Positions 51,170 through 62,330 of a stretch of 64,000 nucleotides of DNA are shown here, piece by piece. The notes below the pieces were generated by a model, which was given only the letters and a program-made list of their open reading frames with translations, did no database searches and was not told the origin of the DNA. Both the position numbers and the translations under genes were made by a program. Every line of letters starts with the position of its first letter. Within the stretch, counting starts at the first letter, position 1. This DNA is from Meconema thalassinum (lineage: Eukaryota; Arthropoda; Insecta; Orthoptera; Tettigoniidae), in contig OX336393.1 of assembly GCA_946902985.2 (NCBI GenBank), positions 48,607,348 to 48,671,347 of the forward strand, in the 5' to 3' direction.

Positions 51170-51416
51170 GTTGTATTTCAACAAGCTACTACAACCGACA
51201 TTCAATTATACTCCTTCAAAAGGACAAAGAGTTATAACAATACCCATGCATTTAGGAGAAAGTAGTCTATATGTTCTTTACTGAACATCTTGTTTATGTT
51301 TCTGATTTTTTTTTTATTTTTAGATTTAGATAAAAGACCAAACTACAATGTCATCGACCTGAGATTTCTCGAGCCAATAATTGTAGAAACCTGATCCAGG
51401 ATTAACGTTTTTTTTT
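51170..51416. other. Array flank with unassigned sequence
   Basis: AGACCAAACTACAATGTCAT and AGCCAATAATTGTAGAAACC recall fragments at 48527-48590 and 54320-54400. No gene. Confidence 0.35.
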
Positions 51417-52924
51417 TAGCCTATTTTCAATTTTGAAAAAAATAGGCTTATGAGATCACCTTTTGTCCGTGTGTGTGTGCGTGTGTGTGTGTGATTCGTG
51501 TGTGTGTCCCCCCTAATAAAATCTAAACGGCAGGAGCGATTTCAATGAAACTCGTAAAGTTCATAGCACTATTCCCGGCGACCTCGACCGTGCCCTTCAA
51601 ATTTTGTTACGACTCACCAATCCAATATGGCGGCTGTGCGAAATATTTCACCAGCATTCAATATCTCCGAAACTATTACCGATATTACCCTGACATTTTC
51701 ATTGGTGATAGAAGGAACTACTATAAGTTCACTTATGTGACTTTTGAAAACCTGGTAACTACAAAACCAACATGGCGGCCAAGCGAATTCGCGACTTTTA
51801 AATAGACGTTTCTCGCGATTTGACCAACCAAACGCCATGAAACTTGGTACAGTATATGTTTATATACATTGTAATGCACCGACATCTAACTTCGTTCAAT
51901 TGTTTACATAATCACAAGATGGCGGATGTGCCAAATATTTCACCGGCATTCTATATCTCTGAAACTATTAGCGGTATCTCCCTAAAATTTTGTACGGAGA
52001 TAAAGGGCACTACTGGAAGTCCATCTATAAGATTTTCAAAAACCGGTTAACTACAAAACGAACATGGCGGCCAAGCGAATTTGCACATTTTAAATAGACC
52101 TTTCTCGCGATTTAATGTTCCAAGCGCACTGAAACCTGGTACAGGAAATATTTATACACATTGTAATCCACTGGTATCTAATTTTGTTCAATTGTTTACA
52201 TAACCTCAAGATGGCGGCAGTGCGAATTTTAAAATTAAGTTTTTATTTCTTGTGATGTAGTCATGCGATCGAAGTTTGAATAATGAACCTACGCAATAAT
52301 TTTCCTTTAATGGTACATGACTCTATGGCCTATACATTTAACAATCCAACATGGCGAACATCCGAAATATTTAGACGATACTGAATATCTACGAATCTAT
52401 TTCAGCAATCAAACTAAATTTTTTAATGTTCATAGGGGCTATGAACTTAAGTTCACCTATAGGACTTTAAATAACCTGGTGATCACAAATCCAACATGGC
52501 GGTGACGCGAATTATAAATATTCACATGGACGTTTCTCGCAATTTAACCATCCGCGGGCAGTGAAACTTGGTACAGTAAATCTTTATCCGAATGTTAATC
52601 CACTGGTATCTAATTTATTTCAATTGTTTCCATAACCTCAAGATGGCAGCTGTGAAAATTTTTTAAATCTCCTTGTTTTTTCTTGTGTCCTAATTATGCG
52701 ATTGAAGTTCGAATACTACACGTTCACAATAATCTGCATGTAACAGTACATAACTCTAGGACCTACATATATAAAATCCAACATGGCGACCATCCGAAAT
52801 ATTTAGTCGGTTCTCAATATCTACGAATCTGTTACAGCAATCAAACAGAAATTGTGTATGTTGATAGTGGCAAGTAGGATATATGAAAATAGGCTGTATA
52901 GTTCTTCACGGAACTACTTGTTAC
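51417..52924 (+). repeat. Family R repeat, complete reference copy (1.5 kb)
   Basis: Starts with the hairpin AGCCTATTTTCAATTTTGAA / AAAAATAGGCT, then TGAGATCACCTTTTGTCCGT, (TG)n, CCCCCCTAATAAAATCTAAA and about six diverged modules each holding [AC]A[AC]ATGGCGGC, ending GAAAATAGGCTGTATAGTTC / TTCACGGAACTACTTGTTA. The same length is obtained for the copy at 56577-60703 after removing its insertion (about 1,533 bp). No protein frame is conserved; class unknown. Confidence 0.85.
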
Positions 52925-52925
52925 T

Positions 52926-53486
52926 TTTATGTTCGACGATGTCGAATTGTAAACATTATGTGTTAGAAAACTGTATCATAATGATGGTCATTTTAACACT
53001 GTTTTTCATTACGATGCAGTTTCTCCAGGCATTCAGAGCTCATTCATTGACCAATTAGGTAAGGATACCTTCGCGCATGTGCTCAAAATCCAACATGTCG
53101 GACATAAACACAGCTTCTTTCTATATAAATTACCGACATGGAATACGCACCGTCCATATGTTCGCGTAAATAAACTGGCGATTATGAGACAAGAAATAGC
53201 ACTGTACCTAAATACCCCAAGCCCAATTTCTACACAGCGCATTGCTTTCAAACGACTTCGGTGAATGCTATAGAGCTGGATGGCAGGCTGTAAACATATG
53301 GCTTGCATATGGCATTGCAAGCACACAGAGCGCATGCGTCGGTCGGTCAGAGAACATGAAAATCAGAGATATCATACCCAGCGCTTGCACTCCGATCACA
53401 AAATTGAAGTGGCTCACTCTCATCAGATATTTATGAATATTTATGTTAAAACATATAATAAAGTTATAATTATCGTCGAACATAAA
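52926..53486. mobile_element. TIR element T, copy 2 (561 bp)
   Basis: Perfect 15-bp terminal inverted repeats: TTTATGTTCGACGAT at 52926-52940 and its complement at 53472-53486. Similar to 10125-10539. No transposase; short frames inside have no domain. Adjacent 53513-53600 is a palindrome as in copy 1. A target duplication could not be fixed, so the superfamily is open. Confidence 0.75.
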
Positions 53487-53512
53487 GAGTCTTATGCAAC
53501 TCGCCAATAATG

Positions 53513-53605
53513 GTAATTAAGACACTCGTATGGAAATTATAAAACTCGCTTCCGCTCGTTTTATATACATACTCATGTCTTAATTATTGCCGTTATAGGC
53601 TCGTT
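53513..53605. repeat. Palindrome beside element T, copy 2
   Basis: GGTAATTAAGACACTCGTAT is opposed by ATACTCATGTCTTAATTATT, with inner TTATAAAACTCGCTTCCGCT / CGTTTTATATA. The arrangement is the same as at 10560-10665. Confidence 0.75.
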
Positions 53606-53639
53606 GCATGATCATATATATTAGTTCAGTGGTATAGAT

Positions 53640-54300
53640 CCCTCCTGCGGCGCTCACAAGCGACAGATCGTGAAAAATGAGCATCAAATGAAAGAAAATA
53701 GACATTAGCAGTGACGTATTGCACCCTAATTTCATAAATATCTATAATTTCTTTAAAAAATTTACTTTAGAATACTGTACGAAGTGTGCGATTTGCAGAT
53801 ACTGTTGCTGCAGGAAGATACGCTCACTAATTGCTGTCCACTTCACCTTTTGATCGCTGTGACGCCTGTTTCATGTCATTTTAACATTATGAGGATTTTC
53901 CTTTATCATTTTGCATGGATGTCAGAAACAGTAATTTAAAGGAATGCGTACTCAAATCGTATAATTTCATAAATATTGAATAACCGGTGAGTGTTACGGC
54001 TAAGCTGTCAATCAATGGACTCAGCACACAAATGACATTAGCAGTGACGATTTGCATTCTAATTTCATAAATATCGATTTTTGTAAGAAGTGAGCGATTT
54101 GCAAATACTGTTGCTGTAGGAAAATACGCAAAATTATTGCAGTTCAGTTCGCATTTTGGCCGTAGGGACGCCTGAAACGTAAATAGTGTTCTATAATTAT
54201 TTGATTCAAATAAAAACATAACGACCTTTCTCCTTAAGTCTCTCATTATAAACCTATTGGGGAAAGTGTGGCTTAAGAACATGCGAGATTTCTCACACGG
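53640..54300. repeat. Two-unit tandem repeat, about 330 bp apart
   Basis: GACATTAGCAGTGACG, CTAATTTCATAAATATC, GCGATTTGCARATACTGTTG and GACGCCTG occur in order at 53702-53870 and 54032-54173. The second unit is more diverged. The 131-codon minus frame here is not supported. Confidence 0.65.
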
Positions 54301-54304
54301 GTCC

Positions 54305-54535
54305 GTTAGTGTACTATTATTTTAGATTTTGTCAAAGCACTAAACTACAAGGTCATTGTCCCAAGATTTTTCGAAAGAATAATTCTAGAATCTTCAGAAT
54401 TTAAATGGAATCCATATAATATTTTCTATTTTCATGATATCTTATTTTTCACCATCACCCAGACCATTAGGGGCCGATAACCTAGATGTTAGGCCCCTTA
54501 AAAGATCAATTATCATCATCATCATCAACTTATAC
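54305..54535 (+). repeat. Array-like fragment and family A tail
   Basis: 54340-54365 ACTACAAGGTCATTGTCCCA resembles the 290-bp array unit. 54455-54530 CACCCAGACCATTAGGGGCC then GATAACCTAGATGTTAGGCC / CCTTAAAA and (ATC)n is the family A 3' end. Confidence 0.65.
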
Positions 54536-54749
54536 ATAGCTATGAACGTCAGCCATGAAAGCCTGAATAAAGTAATTCGCATGTGCGTTTTGTTGATCAA
54601 CGATGGGTTGATCACTCCAGTTCAGTACTGCATTAGGGGTTGTAACCAATACATTTTGCCTTGCTCCTTGGGTTGTTCAAATCGCTGCTCACACCTGACC
54701 TTGTTCTGGGTTGCTTGTTTTCGCTTTGTCAAGCCTGCTCTTTACTCCT

Positions 54750-55200
54750 GACCACGGAACATGCGGTACCTCCTCGCATAGTGCTTGGTAACCAAATATC
54801 CGGGGTGAATTATTCATACATCAGCTCCGTGTCTTCCCGTGTACGACAGCGGCTAACCTGAGTGTGGTTTTCAACATTGCCTTCAAGAAAATGCCGGGAT
54901 AGTACCTGCCCCAGCTCTGTTGCTAACACAGCTATACCCTTTACTGTAGGCATCAGAGAAACAGACACACACCCAAATACATGGGGATGCCCCGGGATTC
55001 TCTTTGCTATCACTTATGTCGACCATTCTTCGTCAACTCTGGTTCTTGTTCTATCCCGACGGGATTTAAGTGTCCAAGGCCTAGGGAGTCTTTCAGTTCC
55101 ATTCCTAAAGTGGTTTCTCTCAGTTTTCGAATACTTATTGTTTACACATACACATTTAAAGGCTAGGGACCTGCCTGTGATTAGCGTGGTTGCCATGACA
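54750..55200 (+). repeat. Mosaic of SINE and family A pieces
   Basis: 54870-54990 reads like a SINE body (AAGAAAATGCCGGGATAGTA, GGCATCAGAGAAACAGACAC), and 55020-55140 matches the middle of family A (TCTGGTTCTTGTTCTATCCC, CCAAGGCCTAGGGAGTCTTT). Boundaries are unclear. 54536-54749 and 55201-55555 were not assigned. Confidence 0.45.
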
Positions 55201-55555
55201 ACAAGCGTTCGTCATCTAGTTCAGTAGAGACATCTGTATGTTGCTATAAGAACATCTTACTTACTGTTAGTACGCCTATCGGTCGATAGACAGCACGAAC
55301 TCGTAGTGTTGGAGCTCGAGACCTGAAGTTATTAAAATTCATTCAAAATTTAGACTATTTTACTCTAACATCCCCGTGTACAATTTATAATTTTAAAGAT
55401 CAGCACTACCAACATGAAATTTTAGTGTGAAGAAAATTTCCCGAAATTCAATTCAAAATTGTTCGTAAGTGTTATATTTTACGTGCGCGAGTGATCTCCG
55501 CATAAATGGTTACAAAGACAACACGATTCTCAAAACGAGCTATAAATATGGCGTC

Positions 55556-55588
<33 letters not shown>
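55556..55588. repeat. (AAT)n microsatellite
   Basis: About ten uninterrupted AAT/ATA units directly left of the probable solo LTR. Confidence 0.9.
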
Positions 55589-55591
55589 TGG

Positions 55592-56303
55592 TGTTACGGC
55601 TGTGAGTTTGTTTCATCGCTCGCCGCATGAGTCACAACTGCCCCAGGGCTGGGCTGCTCTCCCTCAGTGTATTGCGTGCGCCTTATGCAACAGGTCTACT
55701 GGGACAAAGGGATAGTCCAGAATATTCGTGACTGAGCCAGCGATGGAAGCCTCGAGAAGCCGTGAACCCTGGATGGATCTAGAAGCATTTATTGAGTCAC
55801 CGGCCTGCTATATAAGTGCGACCTGTCAAGCAGTGGTTGTTGTTGTGTTTTACGAGCGAGTGCGAGCGCGTATCCTGAGCGACAGAAGTGTGGAGACTTG
55901 CGAAACCGACTAGTGAAGCCGATTCTCGTGACAGCGAAGGGAGTGAGGAGCTTACAGGGGACTGCCTGTGTTTTGAGCGAGTGTGCTTACTTAGTGCGAA
56001 GAGAGGTCATTGTGGTGAGTTGAAAAACAGTGAATGACAGACCTAGTGCAGCTATTTCCATCCAGCGTACGGGGCCACCTCATTACGAGGGATTAACTGT
56101 GGTCTGTTGACAAGTGAAAGGGGAAGTATTCTCGACTTGAGGAAACTGGAGTAAGGTAATAATTGTTTGCATTTGCTGATGAGTGGCTGTATCTTTCTGG
56201 CCGCAATAAAGTTAATTATTTAAAGGAACAACCTGTGTTTGTGCTCTTCAACCCACCGTAATCCAGTTAACAAAAAGTGCCACTAGGGGGGTGGCACGTA
56301 ACA
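55592..56303 (+). mobile_element. Probable solo LTR (712 bp)
   Basis: Ends are TGTTACG...CGTAACA, a 7-bp inverted repeat with TG/CA termini as in gypsy-type LTRs. It contains TATATAAG (55809-55816) and AATAAA (56205-56210) about 390 bp apart, in the order promoter then polyadenylation expected of one LTR. No internal retroelement sequence lies beside it. The target duplication is unclear (left ATGG, right ATAT), which lowers confidence. The 61-codon frame at 55728-55913 is incidental. Confidence 0.6.
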
Positions 56304-56576
56304 ATATTCATTTTTAATAATTGAGTGGTCCCCTACTGGTATGGAAGAGATAATTATGTAGGAATATTGAATACACCACTTCAAATATTAGTTAGTTATT
56401 GTTGTTTTAAGGGGCGGAACTACGAGGTCATCTGCCCCTAACACTCCAAATATTAGCATAGATTTTCTGTTTCCTGAGGGTTACATTGATTTTTTTTTTA
56501 ATTGGAAGACTTATAATAATAATGATAATTTACCCAAGATTTAAAACTTTACATTGTACCGTAGGTTGTTCAGCAT
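56304..56576. other. Short hairpin-bearing repeat and unassigned sequence
   Basis: GTTTTAAGGGGCGGAACTAC / GAGGTCATCTGCCCCTAAC (56404-56442) is another GGGGC...GCCCC hairpin with an inner GATGACC on the minus strand. The rest is not assigned. Confidence 0.4.
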
Positions 56577-57019
56577 TTTTAGCCTATTTTCAATTTTGAA
56601 AAAATAGGCTCATGAGATCACCTTTTGTCCGTGTGTCTGTGTGTGCGCGTGTGTGTGTGAAGTGAGTGTGTGTGTGTGTCCCCTAATAATTTCTAAACGG
56701 CTGGAGCGATTTCAATGAAACTCAGTTGGTTCATAGCACTATTCCGGGTGACCCCGACCGTGCCCTTCAAATTGTATTATGTCTCACCAATCCAACATGG
56801 CGGCTATGCGAAATATTTCACCAGCATTCAATATCTCCGAACCTATTCCCGATATCACCCTGGAATTTATTACGGTGATAAAGGGAACTACTAGAAGTTC
56901 ACCTATGTGACTTTTGAAAAACTGGTAACTACAAAACCAACATGGCGGCCACGCGAATTTACGACATTTAAATAGACCTTTCTCGCGATTTAACGAACCA
57001 AACGCAATAAAACTTGGTA
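56577..57019 (+). repeat. Family R copy 5, left part
   Basis: From TTAGCCTATTTTCAATTTTG to AAACTTGGTA. Interrupted at a TA dinucleotide (57018-57019); continues at 59614. Confidence 0.85.
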
Positions 57020-57199
57020 TTGGCAACTCTAGCTATCTGATATGACATCTAGCGGTAAAAATGAGAAACTTACCAAGTAGGGTACATTTGTCACGTGGTA
57101 ACTGTTTGTATATGGTTTCTTGTATTGGTAAACAGACCGTGGTAAATTCTTCGTGTTTATACATAAGTAATAAGTTTTACTCGTTGATAAGAGTGCAAA

Positions 57200-57325
57200 A
57201 TGAGTAAAAGCAAAGTATATTGCTCAGTTTACGGCTGTAAGTCGATGTATAAGAGGGCTGCGGATATACGTTTTCATCACTTTCCAAAAGATGCAAATAG
57301 CAATAGCCGAAAGGTGACAATACCA
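57200..57325 (+). pseudogene. THAP zinc-finger N-terminal half
   Basis: From ATG 57200: MSKSKVYCSVYGCKSMYKRA then ADIRFHHFPKDANSNSRK. C-x4-C at residues 8-13 and the F-x-x-FP-x-D block match the first half of a THAP domain (C2CH finger, sequence-specific DNA binding, found in P-type transposases and host factors). The required Trp, the C-x2-H pair and the AVPTIF motif do not follow in this frame. The match stops at AAAGGTGACA, a plausible splice donor (AAG|GTGACA), so this could be exon 1 of a gene whose later exons are lost. The frame continues open to 57550 through a Pro/Ser/Arg-rich low-complexity stretch that contains two diverged copies of a roughly 40-bp GCCAAGCCG unit. Confidence 0.7.
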
Positions 57326-57550
57326 AATAAATACGGGCAACAAGAGCGGATTGGACCACTCACCACTACACTCACTGACGACAGGACGGGTTGCTCACTT
57401 ACGCCGAGCCAAGCCGCACCTAGACAGCCAAGCAAAGTCTCGCCGGGCCAAGCCGTACCAAGACGGCCAAGCCTAGGCCTGCACAAGCCGAGGACAGCCA
57501 AGCTTCATCAGTCAGGTATCCTTCCCCGCTCCCTAGTTCATTTCCAATAA

Positions 57551-57957
57551 CCCTACCAACCGTCATCACCTCGCCCTGCGATATCCGAGCCATTCAACTA
57601 CGAGTCATATAGGCCTAATTTGACTTCGCAGGGTAAATACTTACCATCCAAGTCAAGCAATTCCTGTCTACCCCGAGTTTTAATACAAGCTAAACTCATC
57701 CCTTCGCCCTACCAAGCAGCAAATAATTTCTAGAGTCTATGGTCCAGTGAGCAAACTCAAATATAGCTTTCAAACGTAACAGCGCCATGACTCGAACTGC
57801 ACAAAAACAAATACCAGCAGACAACCGATGCTTGATAATATGCAATTGACACATAAAATCCAATGGAACACACAAACTAGATCACTTGTATCGCACAGTT
57901 ATACATACATACAATTGAAAATAGCACTATCATTATTATAGGGACCACATTTACTGA
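57551..57957. other. Unassigned interior of the THAP element
   Basis: No domain, repeat or RNA recognised. No further THAP or transposase blocks were found in any frame by eye. Confidence 0.4.
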
Positions 57958-57967
57958 TTATAACCGA

Positions 57968-59429
57968 AAAACAAGTAGTTCCGTGAAGAACTATACAGCC
58001 TATTTTCATATATCCTACTTATGTTAACTGTCACAATCAACATACAAAATTTCAGTTTAATTGCTGTAACAGATTCGTAGATATTGAGAACCATCTAAAT
58101 ATTTCAGATGGTCGCCAGGTTGGATTTTTATTTTTGTACTATTACATTAAGATTATTGTGTACGTGTGGTATTCAAACTTCAATCGCATGATTAGACAAC
58201 AAGAAGTAAAAACGCGATTTTAAAATTACGCACAGCAGCCATCTTGTGATAATGCAAACCATTGAAATAAATTAGATGCCAGTGGATCAACATTTGTATA
58301 AGCATTTAACGTGCAACGTTTCACGGCACTCGGATAGTTAATTCGCGAGAAACGTCCATTTAAATATTTATACTTCGCGTCGCCGCCATGTTGGATTTGT
58401 GCTCACCAGGTTCCTGAAAGTCCTATAGGTGAACATATGTTCATAGTCTCTATGAACACAAAAAAAATTCAGTTTGGTTGCTGTAAAAGATTCATAGATA
58501 TTGAGAACCGTCTAAATATTTCGGGAGCTCACCATTTAGGAGTGTTATGTGTATAGGCCATAGAGTTATGTACCATTCAAGGACAATTATTGCCTAGGTT
58601 CATTATTCAAACTTTCACTTCGATCGCATGATTACGACACAATAAATTAAAACTTAATTTTAAAATTTCGCACAGCCGCCATCTTGAGGTTATGTAAGCA
58701 ATTGAATTAAATTAGATGGCAGTGCATTACAATCTGCAAAATCAATTACTGTACCACATTTCACTGCGCTCAGAGATTTAAATCACGAGAAAAGTCTATT
58801 AAAATATTTTAAATTCGCTTGGTCGCCATGTTCGTTTCGTACTTTACAGGTTTATGAAATATACATAGGTATACCTGTATCAGTACCCTTTATCACCGTA
58901 CAAAATTGCAGGTTGATATCTGTAATAGTTTCGGAGATATAGAATGTCAGTGAAATATTTCGCACAGCCGCCATTTTGAGGTTATGTAAACAATTGAACT
59001 AAATTAGACTCCAGTGCATTACAATGTGTATAAACATTTGCTGTACCAAGTTTCATTACATTTAGATAGTTAAATCGCGAGAAAAGTCTATTTAAATGTC
59101 TCAACTTCGCTTGGCCGCCATGTTGGTTTTGTAGTCACCAGGTTTTAGGTAGATTTCATTAGAAAGCTAACTATTTGAAAGTCTCATAGGTGAACTTCTA
59201 GCAGTGCCCTTTATCACCGTACACAATTTCAGGGCGATATCGGTAATAGTTTCGGAGATATTGAATGCTAGTGAAGTATTTCGCACAGCCGCCATGTTGG
59301 ATTGGAGAGACGTAACAAAATTTGAAGGGCACGGTCGAGGTCGCCGGGAATAGTGCTATGAACTTCCCGAGTTTCATTGAAATCGCTCCAGCCGTTTCGA
59401 TTTTATTAGGGGGGGACACACACACGAAT

Positions 59430-59465
<36 letters not shown>

Positions 59466-59524
59466 CACACGGACAAAAGGTGATCTCATAAGCCTATTTT
59501 TTCAAAATTGAAAATAGGCTAAAA
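57968..59524 (-). repeat. Family R copy inside the THAP element, minus orientation
   Basis: Starts at 57968 with the reversed 3' signature (AACAAGTAGTTCCGTGAAGA) and ends at 59524 with the reversed AAGCCTATTTTTTCAAAATT / GAAAATAGGCT hairpin; a (CA)n run lies at 59418-59471. The length is near the reference copy. Confidence 0.85.
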
Positions 59525-59613
59525 AGTGTTCTATATCAAACGCGTGTTATTGAGTATTTTTACCCTACTTATCAGACGACTGCAGCGCCCCAAGTGTTAG
59601 TTTGAGTTGCCAA

Positions 59614-60703
59614 TAGTATATGTTTATACACATTGTAATGCACCGACATCTAAGTTCGTTCAATTGTTTACATAACCAAAAGATGGCGGCTGTGCGAAAT
59701 ATTTCACCGGCATTCTATATCTCTGAAACTATTAGCGGTATCACCTTGAAATTTTGTATGGAGATAAAGGGCACTACTGGAAATTCATGTATAAGACTTT
59801 CAAAAACCGGTTAGCTACAAAACGAACATGGCGGCCAAGCGAATTTGAAAATTTTAAATAGACCTTTCTCGCGATTTAATGTTCCAAACGCAATGAAATC
59901 TGGTACAGGAAATGTTTATACACATTTTAATGCACCGGTATCTAATTTAGTTCAATTGTTTACATAACCTCAAGATGGCGGCTTTGCGAATTTTAAAATT
60001 AAGTTTTTATATCTTGTGTCGTAATCATGCGATCGAAGTGAATGTTTGAATAATGAACCTACGCAATAATTTTCCTTTATTGGTACATGACTCTATGGCC
60101 TATACATTTAACAATCCAACATGGCGACCATCCGAAATATTTAGATGGCTCTGAATATCTACGAATCTATTATAGCAATCAAACTGATTCTTTTTATGTT
60201 CATAGGGGCTATTAACTTAAGTTCACCTATAGGACTTTAAATAACCTGGTGATCACAAATCCAACATGGCGGCGACGCGAAGTATAAATATTCACATGAA
60301 AGTTTCTCCCAATTTAACCATCCGAGTGCAGTGACACATGGTGCAGTAAATCATTATACGAATGTTAAACCACTGGCATCTAATTTATTTCAATTGTTTC
60401 TATAACCACAAGATGGGAGCTGTGCGAAATTTTAAAATCTCCTTGCTACTTTATGCGTCCTAATCATGCGATTGAAATTTGAACGCTACACTTACACAAT
60501 AATCTTCATGTAACAGTACATAACTCTAGAACCTACATATATAAAAATCCAACATGGCTACCATCCGAAATATTTAGTCGGTTCTCAATATCTACGAATC
60601 TATTACAGCAATCAAACTGTAATTTTGTATGTTGATAGTGGCAGTTAACATAAGTAGGATATATGAAAATAGGCTGTATAGTTCTTCACGGAACTACTTG
60701 TTT
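59614..60703 (+). repeat. Family R copy 5, right part
   Basis: Resumes TAGTATATGTTTATACACAT and runs to GGCTGTATAGTTCTTCACGG / AACTACTTGTT. Together with 56577-57019 it equals one full R unit. Confidence 0.85.
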
Positions 60704-61090
60704 TTTTCATGGTGTCTCCCTAAAGGGGGCAAGAAGTGGTTAGCCCCACCCCGCATGGTGCAACTTCGATAATTCTACAACTTTAAGGGCTCACGGCTGG
60801 TGGGTTGGTGAACCCGATGGGTTTCTGAGCTGGGTGTCTTCTTTCCCTTCTTTATCAGTAACTTTGGAGCGGACCGTCTCCTCTTCCTTCTTCCTATCTG
60901 CCTTTCATGGCTCTACGTCTGTCAATGTCCCTCAATCCCCATCCTTCGAGAATTTTAGGCGTTTACTTTCTGTGTCTTCTATATCCCTTATTCCGTTTTT
61001 TTTCTTGTCCGTTTCCTCGGCTCATGGTGTAGTGACTAGCATTCTTAGTTATCATTTCCCAGCACTGACAAGAGATTCAATTATGGTCTG
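60704..61090 (+). repeat. Diverged family A middle segment
   Basis: AGGGCTCACGGCTGGTGGGT, TTTCTGAGCTGGGTGTCTTC, CTGCCTTTCATGGCTCTACG and CCTCAATCCCCATCCTTCGA parallel 980-1150. Both family A termini are missing. Confidence 0.6.
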
Positions 61091-61204
61091 ATGTTGGAAC
61101 AAGATACACTCTTCCTCACGAGGCTGAACTGAGAAGAGGCGGGTTGGATTCCCGTTACACCCATTCGGGAAGTGATTTTCCATTTCTACTTTAAGTAAAT
61201 GCTG
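61091..61204 (+). repeat. SINE fragment
   Basis: CCTCACGAGGCTGAACTGAG and GAGGCGGGTTGGATTCCCGT (B-box-like GGTTGGATTCC) resemble 30310-30400. Confidence 0.5.
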
Positions 61205-61965
61205 GTAATGGTTGGTTCCTCAGTTTAGGGTCTGCGACAACGCGGTCATGTAGCCCCGTGTACTTTGGGTGTGTGTAGAATCTGTCTGATAACCGGTGTT
61301 AATTGTGATGACTTTATTAGTGTGTGCTGGCCCCGTGGTGTTGGGGTAGCGCGCCTGCCTCTCACCCGGAGGCCCCGGGTTCGATCCCCGTCTCCGTCAG
61401 GGATTTTAAAACTGACGTGAGGGTTGGAACGGGGTGCACTCAGCCTCGTGAGGACAATTGAGTAGCTGTCTGACAGTGAGACAGCGCCCCGATCACGAAT
61501 ACCAAGATTAACGGCCGAGGGGACCCAACGCGCTGATCACGCGTCACCCCAATATCTGCAGGCCAAATGGCTGGGCAGCGGTCGCTTGGTCGGCCTTAGC
61601 CCGTCATGGGCTGGATAGTGCCAGGGGTTGACTTTTTTTGTATTAGTGTGTGTTATCTGATTTTAATTCAAGTGAGGACTGCAGACACTCGATTTTCAAG
61701 TAGTTCCAACTTTTGATATCAAACGATATCATGAAGGACCAAATAGTTCTGAACTTTGTTACTAGATGCCACTGCAGTCGGCTCCTGGTGACGAACGTTG
61801 GAACTTAGAGCGTTAATCAAATCTAACTTAAACATGTTAGTTAGTGGAAGGCTGTTTTACGTGCCATAAATCTATGACATTGGACCGCTGGCGTTACTTC
61901 CCCTCCGGAGGAAGGCATACTGAGAGATCTTTAACTCTTAAAAATACTACTGATATGGTACTTAA
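61205..61965 (-). mobile_element. SINE B, minus orientation, split by SINE H
   Basis: TTGGTTCCTCAGTTTAGGGT with the GCGACAACGCGGTCATGTAG / CCCCGTGTA hairpin starts the copy; it resumes at 61641 with TATTAGTGTGTGTTATCTGA and runs to the GGAGGAAGGCATACTGAGAG region. The tRNA-like head is truncated. Confidence 0.8.
61327..61640 (+). mobile_element. SINE H, tRNA-derived, full length
   Basis: 12-bp perfect target-site duplication TATTAGTGTGTG at 61315-61326 and 61641-61652, lying inside SINE B. B box GGTTCGATCCC at 61378-61388 is perfect; the A-box region TGGTGTTGGGGTAGC is slightly off (T for the conserved A). It ends in a T-rich run. GC-rich compared with its host. Confidence 0.9.
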
Positions 61966-61979
61966 ATTGACGCCACGGC

Positions 61980-62190
61980 CATCCTAAGTGCATGAAGCTA
62001 CAGTGACCTACATGTTTCGCCTCCACCCCCACCGCGCCTCTGGAGCAATGTGAGAGGTCTCACTGAATGTGAATGCTCTCCTAATTGGAGGCGAACGTGC
62101 GCTAGGAGTGTCTTTTGTTTCCGCTTTCTAGCGTGCTGAACAATGTCAGGGAGGACTGGCAATGGCCTACAATGCAGAGGGTCGATGACC
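61980..62190. other. Unassigned interval
   Basis: No family recognised; the 64-codon minus frame is unsupported. Confidence 0.3.
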
Positions 62191-62199
62191 ACATACTCC

Positions 62200-62330
62200 T
62201 TCTGCGTGATGGTCTAGCGGTCAAGGGATCGAGTCCTGGTTAATGAATGGGAGATTTTCCAAGTGAAATATCACGTCGTGTGGTTTCGGTTCCACGAGAG
62301 AAAGGAGATTCCGAGGCTCAAAATCCTTTC
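62200..62330 (+). repeat. tRNA-like SINE head fragment
   Basis: GATGGTCTAGCGGTCAAGG (A-box TGGTCTAGCGG) and ATCGAGTCCTGG (B-box-like) lie only about 12 bp apart, too close for a tRNA gene: a deleted SINE head. Confidence 0.5.

Larger units (their letters stand above)
57020..59613 (+). mobile_element. TA-flanked transposon with THAP-domain start, containing an inverted family R copy
   Basis: TA at 57018-57019 and 59614-59615; terminal inverted repeats TTGGCAACTC (57020-57029) and GAGTTGCCAA (59604-59613). Subterminal AGTAGGGTA motifs near both ends are also inverted (57077, 59565). The interrupted family R sequence is restored when the element is ignored. It holds a plus-strand THAP-domain start and, from about 57968 to 59524, a reversed family R copy. 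Superfamily not assigned: P elements carry THAP domains but make 8-bp duplications, and Kolobok elements use TTAA. Confidence 0.75.

Noticed and set aside
55728..55913. 61-codon ORF starting MTEPAMEASRS
   Set aside because: Overlaps the TATA box region of the probable LTR; no family and no conservation evidence.
57020..59613. P-element assignment for the THAP element
   Set aside because: The flanks show TA, not an 8-bp duplication, and no catalytic region is present; left unclassified.
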